NCBI GenBank assembly: GCA_038501195.1
Contig: JBBPUQ010000011.1
Location: 806,001 to 870,000, forward strand
Direction of reading: 5' to 3'
DNA length: 64,000 nt
DNA from: Nemania diffusa
Lineage: Eukaryota > Ascomycota > Sordariomycetes > Xylariales > Xylariaceae
Below are positions 15,341 to 28,900 of this stretch, piece after piece. The notes under the pieces are model-generated. The model made no database searches. It was not told where the DNA came from and worked only from the letters and a program-made list of their open reading frames with translations. The stretch's first letter is position 1. Each line of letters opens with the position of its first letter. The position numbers and the translations under genes are program-made.

Positions 15341-16608
15341 AAAAGTTTTATTAAATTTTTAATTAATTATAAAAATATTTAAAAAAAATAAAAAAAACTT
15401 TAATATAAAAATCTATTATAAAAAAACTACTTTTAATAATAATAACTTATAATACTTAATTAATAGTTTAATTATTTATAATAAAAAGTTTATAGTTTTT
15501 AATTTTTTATATTTATATATATAATTTATTTAAAAAATATATAATAAAATATTTATTATATATTTAAAAAAAAAAGAAAATATACAAACTTTTTATAAAA
15601 TGTTATTAATAATTTAAACTTAAAAAAAACTTCAATATATATATTTTTAATTATATAAAATGTTATTTTATAAAAGTTTTATATAATAAAACATTTAATA
15701 AGTTTACTTTTTTTTTATTTTAAATTATATTTAAAAATATTTAATTATAAACTTTAAATAAATGTTTAAAAATAAATATAATTATAATAATATATTAATT
15801 ATAATAAACTAATTAAAAAAAAAGCATAAATTATATTATATATTATATAAATAATTATAAAAAATATTATATAAATATATTATAAAAGTTTTTTTAAAAT
15901 TTTTAAAATGTTAATTATATTAATTTTTAATAAAAAGTTTTAATTTATATTTACTTTTATAAATAAATTATATAAAATTATAAAAATTTAATATATTTTA
16001 ATATTTATAAACTATTATAAAATTATAAAATAAATTAAAATTATAAATAAATATTTAAATTAATAACTTTAATTTTATATTAACTATTATTAAAACAATT
16101 AATTTAAATAAATTTAAATTATAAATTATATATAAATATTACTACTTTATAAATTTATTAAATTATTTTTTTATAAAATTAAACTAAATTTTTTAATGTT
16201 ATTTTATTTTAATTAAAAAAATTATATAATTTAAAAAAAAGTAAAAAATTTATTAATAGTTAAAAAAATATTATAATTTAAAGTTTAAAATTATAAAAAA
16301 TTTTATAATTTATAAACTTTATTAAAAAAAAGTTAAAATATATATAATATTATATAATTATATAAATTAATAAAAAATGTTAAAACTTTAACTTTAATAT
16401 AAATAATTATATATTTATATAAAAAAAATAATAATATATTTATATTATAAATTTTTTTATTTTAAAAAGTTATAAATTAATATTATATTAATTAATTATA
16501 AAAATATTTTAATAATTTATTAATAAAATAAAAAAGTAATAATTTTAAAAATAAAATATTTAAACTTAAAAATAAAAAAAAATTTAAAATAAAAAAAATA
16601 TATATAAA

Positions 16609-16858
16609 GTTATAATATAGTAGCTAGTATAAGCTATATAGTTACTTTAGCTATATATTGCAATCTTTTCGCTTTTTTTGCAAAACTTATTTACTATTAA
16701 GACTTACTGCTTTAAGCAATCTATATATTACTTATTTCTATTATTTTATATTAGCTAGATTTTTTATTTTTTTTTTTTTCTTTTTTATATTTAAATTTCT
16801 ATATATAATTAAATCATTTAATCAATAGCTTTATTTTTTACAAATATTAATATATAAT
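16609..16858 (+). repeat. Upstream LTR of degraded element A
   Basis: Matches 23,125-23,370 over its whole length, with differences mostly C/T or G/A. It shares a landmark core with TATATTGCAAT and a pyrimidine-rich stretch further on. Similarity stops soon after TTAATATATAAT, which sets the right edge. Confidence 0.72.
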
Positions 16859-17813
16859 AATTTAAGTATTATTTATATAAAGTATAAAAACTATTTTTAA
16901 ATATATTTTTACTTTAAAAAAAAAAAACAAAAAACTATAAATTTATAAAATAAACATTGATATAATAACACTATAATAAAAAATATAAATAGCAAGTTTT
17001 AAACTTATAAAAAAGTTTATTTTAAATTAAATAACTTAAAAAAATTATTTTTTAAATTTAATAAAACTTTTTAAAGTAAAATTTAATATAATTTATTAAT
17101 TAATGTTAATTTTTAAAATATAAAAACTTACATTTATATTATAAAAAATAATAAAAAAAAAAGATCTATATAAAGTTTTTAATAAAACAATTAATAAATT
17201 TTATAAATAATATAAAAAACTTAATTTTATAAATAAATAATATATAAACTTTATAAATAAACTAAAAAAAAACTAACAAAAATTAATTGCTAATTTTGTT
17301 AATATATATATAAAAAATAATAATTTTATATTTTTTTATTATAATATTATTAATAAAGTTTAAATAGCTATTTTTTAATTTAACAAATTAATAAATTATA
17401 TTAGTTTTAAACAACTATTTAAAAAGCTTAAAGTTTTATAAACTAAATTTAAATTTTGTTTATTTATATTTTTTATTATATATTAATAAATAAATAACTT
17501 TTATAAACTTTTGTAAAAAAATAAAAACTAATTTAATAATTTAATTAAATAATATAACTTTTTTATTAATAAAAAATAAATTTTAATAGCTATTAATTAA
17601 TTAAAAATAAAAATATTAATTATAAATTTTAATTGTTTTATATTTATTAATTAAGCTATATTAAATTGCTTTTTTATTAAATTAGCAAATTTAAAATTAA
17701 AAAAGTTTTAGTTTTAAAATTAAATTAATAAAATTAATTAATAAATAATAAATTTATTAACTAAAAAATATAAAGCTAATATATTATTAAATCAAACTAA
17801 AAAAAAAATTTAT

Positions 17814-18000
17814 AAATTAGTTAAAATTTTAGTTTTTATTTTTTATAATAATTTTAATAAAAATAATATAAAATTTAAAATATAATATTACAATATAAAA
17901 AATTGTTTAATAATTAATAAAAATTAATTTATTAATAATGTTATTAAAATAGCAAATATTAAATTTTACTTAAATAAAAAAATAATTAAATATTTATAGC
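17814..18000 (+). repeat. Internal element sequence shared with 4,371-4,560
   Basis: This stretch inside element A aligns directly with 4,371-4,560, including an AAATTAGTTAAAAT start and the following A-rich pattern. The 4.4 kb region is therefore a second, more strongly RIP-mutated copy of the element A interior in the same orientation. Similarity seems to continue for a few kilobases on each side but becomes hard to follow. Confidence 0.5.
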
Positions 18001-21000
18001 TTTATTTAAATAATATATATTTTAAAACTTTAACTTTATTATATATATTATTTATATATTTATATAAATATTATTATAATATTAACATTTTTAATAAATT
18101 TAAAACAGAATTTAAAACTTTATATATAAAAAATAGTTTTATTAAATATTTTTTTAATAAATTTGTTAAATTTAAAAATAACTTTATTTATTTTATAAAT
18201 AAAACTAAACTAATAAAAAATTAATAAAAAAATAGCTTTAAAAATTATTTTAATATTTATATAATTATTAATATTATATTTCAATATTTAAAACTAAATA
18301 AAATATTTAAGTTTTATATTTGCTACTATATATAAATTATATATATTTTTAATATAAAAAACAAAAAATATAATATTTTATATAAAAATAAAAAAGTAGC
18401 AATTATATTTTAAAATAAAATTTTAACTATAAATGTAAATAAAAAACTTTATAATAATAACTATTTAAATAAATAGTTTATATTTTAAATATAAATATAA
18501 AAAAAAAAAAAATATATAAGTTGTTAATAAAAAAAAATTATTTTAATTATAAATAAATCAAATATTAATTTTATAAATATTTTAAAAAAAAAAAATAATA
18601 TTAATAAAAAAGCTTATTTTAATACTATTATAAATCGATATTTTTTTAATAATTTAAATAAATAAAAAGTTAAAAAAAATAATATATTTAAACAAAATAT
18701 TATATAAATAAAAAATTAACTTTGAAAAAAATAATTTCTTTTTTAAAAAAAATATTTTTAAAGTTTATTAATAAATTAAATATTATAAATAAATATTTAA
18801 AAAAAAAGCTTTTTTTATATATTTATATTATAAACTATAATAAACTATTATTAACTATTAAAAATATTTTTAAAAATATAAAAATAAATATATATATATA
18901 TATAAATATTATTTTTGCTAAATAAATTATAAAATATTTAAATTTACTTTTAATTTAATTTATATTTTAAAATATAATAAAATATAATAAATAAAATAAA
19001 TAAAAAATTAATTAAATTTTTAAAATTATTATAAAAATAAAAAAATATATATTTTAAAAAATATTTTTATATATTATTAATATATAAAATAACTTTATTT
19101 TAAAAAAGTTATAGTTTTAAAAATATAATATTTTTTTTAATTATTAAAAAAATCAACTTTTATTTTTGTTTATTTTATTTATTAACTATAATATAAAATA
19201 TATTATTAATATAAATTAAATTAATATATAGTTATAATATTTTAGTTATAGTTAAAATATAATATAAAAAATATAAACTTAAAAAAAAACAAAAAAAAAT
19301 ATAAATTTTAAAAAAAAACAACTAAAATTAATAATATAAAGTTTAAAGCTTTTATATAAATATTAAAATAAAAAAGTTTTAAAAAAAAAGATTTAAAAAA
19401 AATAAACTATATTTTTAAAAAAAAATCACTTTTTATATAAAAAAAACTTATTAAAAAAAAAAAACAATAATATATATTAATTAAAAAAGCTAACTTTAAT
19501 ATATTAAAAAAATAAAAAGTTAATATTTAAAGTTTATATTATATATAAAAAAATAAAATTAAATAATATAAAAAACAATTAAATATTAATATAATTAATA
19601 TAAATATTATAACTTTTTAATTTTTAATAAAACAAAATAAATTAATTAAAAATATTTATATTATTAATATTTATAAAATTAATAAAATTATCGCTAATAA
19701 AAAAGTCGAAAATTTTTTTATAAAAAAAAATAATAAATTATAACAAAAAACTTTTAAAGTTATTTTTAATAAATATTATAACTTGTTTTAAATATTTAAT
19801 AAAATAAATTTTAATGTTTTATTTTTATATTATTTATAAATAAACTATTATATCAAATTTATAAATAATAAAAAACTAAAAAATTTAAAATATTTGCTTT
19901 TATATAAAATATTTATAAATAAATTAAAAGCTATAAAAAAATATTTAATAAATAATTTATAAAAAAAATTTATTAAATTAAATAATATTTTATTTATATT
20001 TTTTGTTTTATTTATAAATAAATTATATAATAAATTACGATTTTATATTAATTATTAAAAACTTAATATTTTTATATAAAAAAATTGTTATTTATTATTA
20101 TTAATTAAAAAAATGTTATTTTAAATTTTTAAAATGAAAATTTTTACAAAAATTAATATAAAATAAACATTTTATTAAATCTATATAAATTTAAATAAAA
20201 AAAACTTAATTATTTTTTATATTTATTATAAAGTTTATTAATATAAAATATTATTTTTTAAATTTATTAATAAACTTTTTATATTTTAAAAATATATAAA
20301 TAATATTTTGTTTAATTATTTAAATAACTTTTATAATGTTTATATAAATAATATTTTTATTTATTTCAATAATTTAATTAAATATAAAAAATATATAAAA
20401 AAGATATTATAATAATTAAAAAATACCGATTTATAAACTAATTTAAAAAAATCAAAATTTTATATAACTAAAACTAAATTTTTAAATTATATTATTAATA
20501 TAAATAAAATATAAATAAATTTTAACAAAGTTAAAATAATATATAAATAAAAGTTTTTTATTATTATTAAAAATATATAGTTTTTTTTAAATTTTTATAA
20601 TTTTTATTAAAAATTTATAAAAAACTATAGTAAAATAGTTAAACTATTAAACTAATTAATAAAAAAAAAAGTTTTTTTTATATAAACTTTTTAATATAAA
20701 AAAACTTTTAAATTTTTAAAAAAAAATTTAGTTATATTTTTTATTTTAAACTATTATAACTATAGTTTATTTATTAAAATAAAAACTAATATTTTTAATA
20801 AAATAATTATAAAAATAATATTTTAACTTTATAAAAAAAAATAATATTTAATAGTTTATTATTTTAAAACTTTATATAATATAAAATTAAACTATAATAT
20901 TTATAATAAAAAATTATTAATAGTAATATTAATATTAAAAAAATAAAAACTAAAACTAATAAATAATTAATAAAAAAAGCTATTTTTTATTATTATAAAT

Positions 21001-23124
21001 TATAAAATATTAAAATATTTTAATTAAAAATAATATTTTAATTTAAAACAAGCTAATTAAATAATATTTTTTTTAAAATATAATTTTGCGATTATTTACT
21101 ATTTAAAAAAAAAAAACATTGTTATAAATGTTTTATTTTATAAATAAAAAAATTTAATTATTTAAAAAAACAAAAAAAATATATAACAATATTTAATTAT
21201 ATTTATATTTTTTAATAAAAAATATTTAAAATAAATAGTAAATAATACAATTATTATTATTGTTATTATTTAAAACAATTTAAAAAAAAACTTAAAACAA
21301 TTAATAAATTATTAATTTATTAATTATATTTTTAAATAAAACTATATTAACTTTGTTATAAAAATATATTGTTAAAAAATAAAAAATAAAAAATTAAACA
21401 ATTTATAAACTTTAAAAAAAAAACTTATATTTTATTAAAAAAAACTAGTTATATTTAATTATATAAGTTTATATATTTAATTAATTTTTAAAATTTATAA
21501 CTATATAGTTATAATTTATTTAAATATAAAAAAAACAAAATAACTAATATATAAACAATATTAATAATTTAAACTATTTAAAAACTATTAAAGTTATATA
21601 TTAAACTATTTAAAATATTAATTTATTAAAATATTAAAAAACAAAACTTTAAAAAAATTATAACTGTTATTAATATTAAATCAAATATAAAAATATTTAG
21701 TTATAAATTTTAAATAAATATTAAAAAACTATAATAAATATAATAATATATTAGTTATAATAAATTAATTAAATAAAAAAGCATAAATAATATTTTATAT
21801 AATAAAAGCAATAATAAAAAATATTATAAAAATATATTATAAAAGTTTTTTTTAAATATTTAATATATTTAAAATTTTAATTACTAATAAAAAACTTTAA
21901 TTTATTTTAATTTTTATAAATAAATTAAATAAACTAATAAAAGTTATTTATATTTTTATATTATTAAATTATTATAAAATAATAAATTAAATAAAAATTA
22001 TAAACAAATATTTAAACTAAAAATTATAACTTTATATAAATTATTTTTAAAACAATTAATTAAATTAAATTTTTATTATAAATTATATTTAAATATTTAT
22101 ATTATATAAATTAATAAAGTTGTTTTTTTATAAAATAAAAATAAGTTTTTTTATATTTTTTTATTTTAATTAAAATTATTAAACTATTATTAAAAAATTA
22201 AAAAAAATAACTATATAAAAACAATATATTTAAAAATAAAAATAAAAAAAAGTTTAAATTATAACAAATTATATTATAACTATAAAAACAAATATATAAA
22301 AAATTTAAAAAAAAATAATTTATTAAATAAATAAAAAAAAAAAAAAACTTAATTTTAATATAAACAACTATATATTTATTTTAAAAAAACAATAGTTATA
22401 AATTATAAATAAACTTTTTAATAAATTAAACTTTTTAATAATTTAATAATTTTTTAAAATTTTAATATATAAAAAAAATATATATATATTAAAAGTTTTA
22501 AATTTTTAAAAAGCAACTAATAAATATTATATAAATAAATTATAAAAATATTTTAATAATTTTTTATTTAAACAAAAATTAAAAAATTCTGCTAAAAAAT
22601 TAATTAAACTAAAAAAAAAAAAAAAAATTTATTGTTAAAAAAATTTAAACTTTATAATTATATTATAAAAAGCTTTAATATTAAATTATATAATAAAACT
22701 AAAATATTAATAATAAATAATATTTAATTAAAAATTTTAAAAATAATATATTATTTTTATATTAGTTTTATTAAAACTATTTAAATATAATAAAATTTTT
22801 AATATATTTAAAAAAATAATTAAAAATAAAAATAAAAAATAAATTTATAAAGCTATATTTTAATAATAATAAAGTTATTAAAAAAAACATTAAATAATTA
22901 TATAAAAAAAAAAATATATAAAATTTAATTTATATAAAATAAGTTTTAATAAATTATTATTTAATAATTAAATATAAAAAAACTTATAAAATAATATAAT
23001 AAATAAAAAGCTTAAAATAAAACTTGTAAATAAATATTTAAAATAAATTTTTTTTTTATTAAAAAATATTTAGTTTAATTATTGTTTATATAAAAGTTTA
23101 TTTTTTTTTTTTAAAAAAAAAGTA

Positions 23125-23370
23125 GTTATAATATAATAATTAATACAAATTATATAGTTATTTTAACTATATATTGCAATTTTTTTGCTTTTTTTACAAA
23201 ATTTATTTATTATTAAAGTTTATTATTATAAGCAGTTTATATACTATTTATTTTTATTACTTTATATTAATTAAATTTTCTATTTTTCTTTTTTTTTTAT
23301 ACTTAAATTTTTATATATAATTAAATTATTTAATTAATAGTTTTATCTTTTATAAATATTAATATATAAT
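23125..23370 (+). repeat. Downstream LTR of degraded element A
   Basis: Second copy of the 16,609 repeat. Nearly all differences convert C to T or G to A relative to the first copy, as expected from RIP. Confidence 0.72.
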
Positions 23371-24320
23371 ATATAATATATTTATATTATTAAAAACTAT
23401 AATATTAAATTAATTAAAAACGCTAAAATATTAATAATAAATAATATTATATTAAAAACTTTTAAAATAGTTTTATATTATTAAAAAAGTTTTATAATAA
23501 TAATTTAAATATAATAAAACTGTTGTTAAAACTAAAAAATTAACTACAAATAGTTTAAAACAATAATATTAAAAGATTTTATAAAAATAATAATTTGTTA
23601 ACTTTATAAAAAAAAAAAAGTATATAAAAAGTATATTTAAAATATAATATTAAAAAAAAACAACAATATTAATATATAAAAAAGCTATATTATAACTTAA
23701 AAAAAAAAACTTAATAATTAATAATATAATAAATATTTAAAGCGATTTTTTTTTATTAAAAAATAATTAACTAAAGTTTATATATTTAATTTTTATAACT
23801 TATAAACAAATTATTTTTTTTTTAAAAAAAAATAATTACAAATTAATTAATATTAGTTTAATTATTTAAATAAATTATATAGTTTTACTATATAGCTAAA
23901 TAAATAACTTTATTTATTGTTATTTTAAACTGCTTTATATATATATATATATAAGTAATTTTTTTATAAAAAAATTCTTAACTTTTTTTCTTTTTTTTTT
24001 ATTTGTAGATTTTTTATATAATATAGCTTTATTTATTTAAAGCTTTGTTTTATTTATAAGCTTTATATAATAAATATATATAAATATAATTTTATTATTT
24101 AATAATTTTATAATTAAAATATAAAAAGTATATTTATATAACAACATATTAAAAAAAATATATTTTTAACTTTTTTTTTATAAAAACTAACTATTTTAAA
24201 TATATAAAACTATTAAAATTGTTTAAAATATAAAATTAAAAAAATTACTATTTATTTTTTTTATTAATATATAAAAAAAAAAAACAGTTAATTAATTTAA
24301 AATAACTTAATTAAAAAATA

Positions 24321-24696
24321 TATAACAATATAAATAAATTTAATAAAACAAATTTAAAAAATTAAATTATAAAATTTATTTAAATAAACTTAAAAAGAAA
24401 TTTTTACAAAAGTTTTTTTATTATTTATAATATTATTTATTAAAATTATTATTTATTATAAATATTTATTATTACAAATAAACAAAAATAATTATAAAAT
24501 TAAAGTTTAAATATAAAATATTAAATTTAATTTTAATATTTATTAAAAATATATATATATATATAAAGCTTAAAAATTAAAAAACTAAAATAATTAAAAT
24601 ATTTAATAAACTTTATTTCAATATATTTTTTAAAATTGTTTTAATTATATTAGTTTAATTTTATTTATTAAGTTTAATTATACTTTTATATATAAT
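24321..24696 (-). repeat. Inverted copy of the element B repeat at the island edge
   Basis: The reverse complement matches 7,769-8,160 and 14,945-15,340, and similarity extends left to about 24,081 (matching 8,160-8,400). It retains more C and G than the other two copies. It lies 200-300 bp from where unique sequence begins, so an element of this family defines the edge of the island. Confidence 0.62.
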
Positions 24697-24930
24697 TTAA
24701 TTTTATTAATTTATTATTTATTTATTATATTAAAACTTTTTAAAATTTTATTTTATAGTTTTATTAATAAAAATAAAAATATTTAATATTTTAAAAACTT
24801 TTAAAGTTTTAAATTAAATAAATTCTTTTAATATAAATATATTAATTTAATTATTATTATTTTAAGTTTATTATATATAAATGTTTAATTTTATTTTTGA
24901 AAGCTTATTATTTTTTTTAACTTTAATATA

Positions 24931-25632
24931 ACCTTTTTTTCGAACTGTAACTGTTTTGCATTACATACAATCACCTCTATGCCTAGATCGGTTTGTTATC
25001 GCTGTGATTCTATCAAGTGAACACCGAAAGGTGCATGTTCAAGGTTCTTAGCGGGTTAATTCTTTCGGTGGCTAACCAGTGTAACATTGTCATACGCGCA
25101 CCGGTGACTATACTTCGCTCCGAAGTACCTGGACATTGGCTAAAGTATAAGTCGATAGGTATTATCCGATTGGGTATTCATATTCAGAAGCGAAGGGTCC
25201 ATCTGAGTTGGGGGCTGTTAAGGCCGCATGCTAAGCCACCCTTGCCCGACGCCAGTGCTAACATGCCGTAAAAGTGCAGAAACTGCCTATACGGTCAACT
25301 CCTAGCGAATAATCTGATGGAGCAGATGTTTAGTTCTTATAAATAGTAATTTTTGGGCTTGCAATACTTGATCGATTAGTTGTAAACCGGTTTAGGTAAG
25401 AACATTGCGCAGCTGTAAAGGGGAATTGCTGCGCCACTAATTACATTTGTGGTACAGCCAAAATCTTTTTTCATCAACATTCCTGGCAGAGATCTAAATG
25501 TTCCTCTCGCAGTTGGTTCCCAGCAACCATCCAATGTATACGACATTTACTGTTTTACTACGCGTCTATTTTTCATCGTGAAGCCCCACAGGGCAATTGT
25601 GATGTTTACACGTGAAAGATCTAGAAAAGTGG
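24931..25632. other. Island-to-gene transition, no gene recognised
   Basis: Normal composition begins abruptly at about 24,930. Short frames at 25,017-25,271 and 25,449-25,706 (+) resemble no known family. This interval most likely holds the 5' region, and perhaps a missed 5' exon, of the following gene. Confidence 0.5.
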
Positions 25633-27151
25633 ATGAGGAGGCAAACAAGGATTCAAATTGTATGTCTTCTCTGGTATACAATTTTCAAGGATTACTTCTC
25701 AAATAATGGGATAGCTGGACCTTCGTATCTCAACCAGTCATACTCAGTCTTGCTGCTACTCATCAATGGAGTTGAGCGAGAAAGTGACGTTCATGATCTA
25801 CAAGCTTTTCGAAAATACTCACGATGGTACGAAAAGCATCTCGAAAAGTGCATCATAGATGGGCTCAAAACAGACTGGCTGAGGGAAGCCCTGCTCAAGA
25901 TGACCACAAACCTAACGCAAAGCCCAAGATCATCTCAACTACATCTCAACTCAGTCATTTCTCTCCTCGAGACTGTTTTAAACTCCCTAGTTAGTCGGGA
26001 CTCTTCGCTGGTGTCTGTCGTGGCAAGGGTATCGTTACCTACGGCGCCACAATCAAATGAGATTGACCTCGACATCTTGGATGATGAAGCTCAGTTGCCG
26101 AGAAACAGTCTTGGTGCCGACAAAGCCAGCTACCATGTGGTTTTTCAGATAATATCTTGGTTAACAATGCTGTATACGCCAGCATCTGGAACTTCAAGCC
26201 CAAACTTACGCCTAGAACTGAGAGATCCTGATGGCGAGGACAAGTTGCTCCGCAGTAATCTGTGGAAACGCTTATCATGTACTATTACACAAGATATTGT
26301 TCATCTACAATTTCGACACCTTCTCAAACGATTCGGAGAGTTCGTACCGAATACGCGGCCGCGTTCGCCATTCACCAGCGGCTTTTACGATGAACCTATC
26401 ATCGCTAGGAACTTTAGCTATGCGACTTTGGTTAAATTGACCCGTTTGCGTATCGTCTGGGTTGATTCGATAAGCTTGCACCTAGAACTTGACCAACGAA
26501 TGGGAACACTGAAGTTGTTTCGCTTCCCTTCATTTTGCGCCATGCTCGCTCTTCCAAGGAATTCAGGAAGCAATGTCCTTACTCGGTAAGAGTTCTCATT
26601 TCTTGTACGGATCCATAACTCATGATTGCCCCAGTATCTTTCAGCCGGACCTAAGCGATGACGAGTCGAATTTTGTGTCCGAAGCGGTCACTTCATACTC
26701 ACCGGACTTCTTTCTGGAGGTCCTGTGTTCGTTGCGACTTATATTTGGTCAGCATAAGTCCGCACGAAGTCAATTCAGGAAATCCTTTCCCAAGAGCCTC
26801 AGGAATGCTGAAATACTTGACCCCTTGCTTGACGAGATGTGCGGCGGCGAGCCTAAAAGCACAACGATCTACGAAGACATCTGTGCTTTTCCTCAAAAGG
26901 CTATTTATTCATCTTCGACGGATTTCCCCCTCCTTGCAATCAGGCTTCTCATCTTACAAAATTTCGTCAATAATCAGCAACCGAGTGACTTGAGATCATT
27001 GTGGCATGACACTAGGGATGTGAATCGATTCTATACTTTCTGGGCGGTTCTCGTTGTCGGTGGAGCATCAATCTTCCTAGCCGTTGTCCAAATAGTCATA
27101 GCCGGTTTCCAGATATATACAGGTCAAGAAGGGTATACGAATGGGAGGTAA
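25633..27151 (+). CDS. Unnamed fungal membrane-anchored protein, two exons
   Basis: Model: exons 25,633-26,585 and 26,635-27,151 (489 aa). The 49 bp intron starts GTAAG and ends CCCCAG and restores the frame. The protein resembles a large, uncharacterised family in filamentous fungi. Family hallmarks are an ARNFSYATL...IVWVDSISLHLELD block with LKLFRFPSFC just before the intron, a LRLIFGQHKSARSQFRKS block after it, and a C-terminal DTRDVNRFYTFWAVLVVGGA motif leading into one membrane segment. The function is unknown. The first in-frame ATG was taken as the start, with a stop 33 nt upstream, so a missed 5' exon is possible. It lies only about 0.7 kb from the RIP island yet shows no internal stop. 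Confidence 0.68.
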
Positions 27152-27540
27152 GGCTATCTAGGGATATACCGTAGCTGGAGTTGAGAGATATGCTGAACGC
27201 CGTGACTCTTGGAACAGGTGGGGTGAAATACTATTACATACGTCTCATTTCCGCGGATTGAGTAGTTACACGTATGTAGTTTTCAAATGTATAATGAACA
27301 AGCAAGTCAGGTAGTAGGACCCAGGATAAGGATAGCGCAAGAAATGAGAGGTTCAAGAGTTGTTGGATTTTACCACTGCGCCAAAAGATCATTATTATGA
27401 TGCACATTGTTTTAGTAAATATGTCACCAATCCAACAAGAGTTGCATATCCAAGCTCCAGTATCACGGCGACCACTTTCCGCGGCCTACAGAAATAATGA
27501 ACGGTGTTTAAACAAAAAGAGAAAATGACTACAAAACAAT
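27152..27540. other. Intergenic, no gene
   Basis: Sequence of normal composition downstream of the membrane-anchored protein gene. No frame, RNA or repeat was recognised before A/T content rises sharply at about 27,540. Confidence 0.6.
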
Positions 27541-28900
27541 AATTAAATTAAATAGTAATAATACGTAAAAGTTTAAAAGTTTAGTTTATATATTCATTAT
27601 TTAATATTACGTTATTATATTAATTATTTATGTTTTTTTAAAAAAATTTAACACTGCAGTAATAAGTTATAAAATCATTAGCGGTTATAATAATAAATAT
27701 TATTTATATACATATGTTATAATAGTCACACCGCGACTTAAAAAGTGGAATAACGGGGCCGCTCGCAGGGATATTTACACTTAATAAAACAATTATCCAA
27801 GCATTTTTTATACTTTTATTAGGTGTATGCATCTGTGCGAGCGGCCTCATTATTCTACTTTTTAAGTCGCGGTGCGAAGGGGGCACTCAAAGGGATAGTG
27901 TACAGTACTGTGCATGTACTATATATATACAGTATTAAACTTTACTGGTTAACTAACTTATATTAACTTATATAGCTTACATAAAAGCTTATACTATTTA
28001 TTATTTAAACTATTAAATTTTAAATGTTATTATAAGTTATATAAACCGCTAAGTTTAATTTATAAATATAGTTTTAAATAATTATTAAAACTACATTAGT
28101 TATAAATATTAAACTATTTAACTATTTTAAAATATAATATATATATTAAAAAAACTTTTTTTTTTAAAACTAAATTATAAATAATATATATTTATAATTA
28201 TTAAGCTTTAATTTATTATATATAGTTTAACTTTAATTATTTAATTATATAATATTAAAATTTTATAAAAAAATAAATTTTATTATAAAAATGAAAAAAA
28301 AAACAAAAATAAAATGAAATAATTAAATATATAAAATTTTATTTTTAAATTATTTACTATTATAAAAAACAAATAAAAAAATAAATAAATATTATAAATA
28401 TTAATAAAATTTTATATATATATATATATATATAAAAGTTTAAAATAATTTATAAAATTTAAAATTTATTTTTAAGTTTTAAAGTTTTATATTAATATAT
28501 ATATATATTTTATAAAAAAAAAATATAATTAAAAAAGTTATATATAAATTATTTATATATATATATATATATAATTTATAAATTTTATTAATTTTAATAA
28601 ATCTTTATATTTTTTTATTTATTTAATTATTTAATAAAAGTTTTAATTTATATTTTAATTATATATATTTAATATTTATAAGTTTTATTAAATTATTAAT
28701 TTAATATTAAATTTTTTTTTTTATATAATAATTTTAGTGGTAATATTAATTAATTTTTTGTTATTTTTTTTACTATTTAATTAATTTATATAATATTTTT
28801 ATATAATAATATTTATTAATATTATATTTATTAATTATTGTTTTATATATTTATTATAAATAGAAACTTTTTAAAATTAAAATATTAAATTATTTGCATT
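27541..28900. other. Second AT-rich block (RIP-like)
   Basis: About 1.35 kb of AT-dominated sequence with several TA dinucleotide runs (about 28,410-28,440, 28,490-28,510 and 28,555-28,572). It is interrupted only by the GC-containing MITE-like palindrome at 27,726-27,877. No coding potential is seen. It is probably a shorter RIP-mutated repeat relic, and no partner copy could be matched confidently by eye. Confidence 0.75.
27726..27877. mobile_element. MITE-like palindromic element, 42 bp inverted ends
   Basis: A 152 bp unit has 42 bp terminal inverted repeats at 27,726-27,767 and 27,836-27,877, 38 of 42 identical, starting TC(A/G)CACCGCGAC. All four mismatches are transitions. An inner inverted pair (27,778-27,789 with 27,814-27,825) extends the palindrome, so the whole unit could fold into one hairpin. 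It is too short to encode a transposase. The clean, GC-containing ends stand out from the surrounding AT block. No convincing target-site duplication was seen. A reading frame crossing it on the minus strand is a by-product of the palindrome. Confidence 0.7.

Larger units (their letters stand above)
16609..23370. mobile_element. RIP-degraded LTR retrotransposon A (about 6.8 kb)
   Basis: Two direct repeats of about 250 bp start at 16,609 and 23,125 and hold a constant 6,516 bp offset. Between them lies AT-rich DNA with no intact frame. An A-rich run ending in G lies just before the downstream repeat (about 23,113-23,122), where a polypurine tract would be expected. Size and architecture fit a Copia- or Gypsy-sized LTR element destroyed by RIP. 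No gag, protease, RT or integrase motif can be read, so the superfamily is not decidable by eye. Confidence 0.7.
1..24930. other. Extreme AT-rich RIP island
   Basis: Nearly 25 kb consist almost only of A and T, with isolated G or C. Homopolymer runs and TA-rich words dominate, and no long reading frame survives apart from chance AT frames. Several segments recur in direct and inverted orientation (see the repeat entries), so this is decayed repeat DNA and not unique low-complexity DNA. The loss of C and G across repeated copies is what repeat-induced point mutation does in filamentous ascomycetes. G+C is somewhat higher around 15.4-24.9 kb than in 1.1-15.3 kb, which suggests different ages or degrees of RIP. 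The right edge is abrupt at about 24,900-24,960, where normal composition resumes. Confidence 0.93.

Noticed and set aside
18722..18925. 67-residue Lys/Ile/Asn-rich reading frame in the island
   Set aside because: Composition is what AT-saturated DNA yields by chance; no motif and no ATG-led gene context.
1..24930. Mitochondrial DNA insertion as the source of the AT-rich block
   Set aside because: No mitochondrial gene, tRNA or rRNA motif is visible, and repeated LTR-like structure favours RIP-mutated nuclear repeats.
27704..27886. 60-residue minus-strand frame
   Set aside because: It lies almost entirely inside the MITE-like palindrome and arises from the inverted arms.
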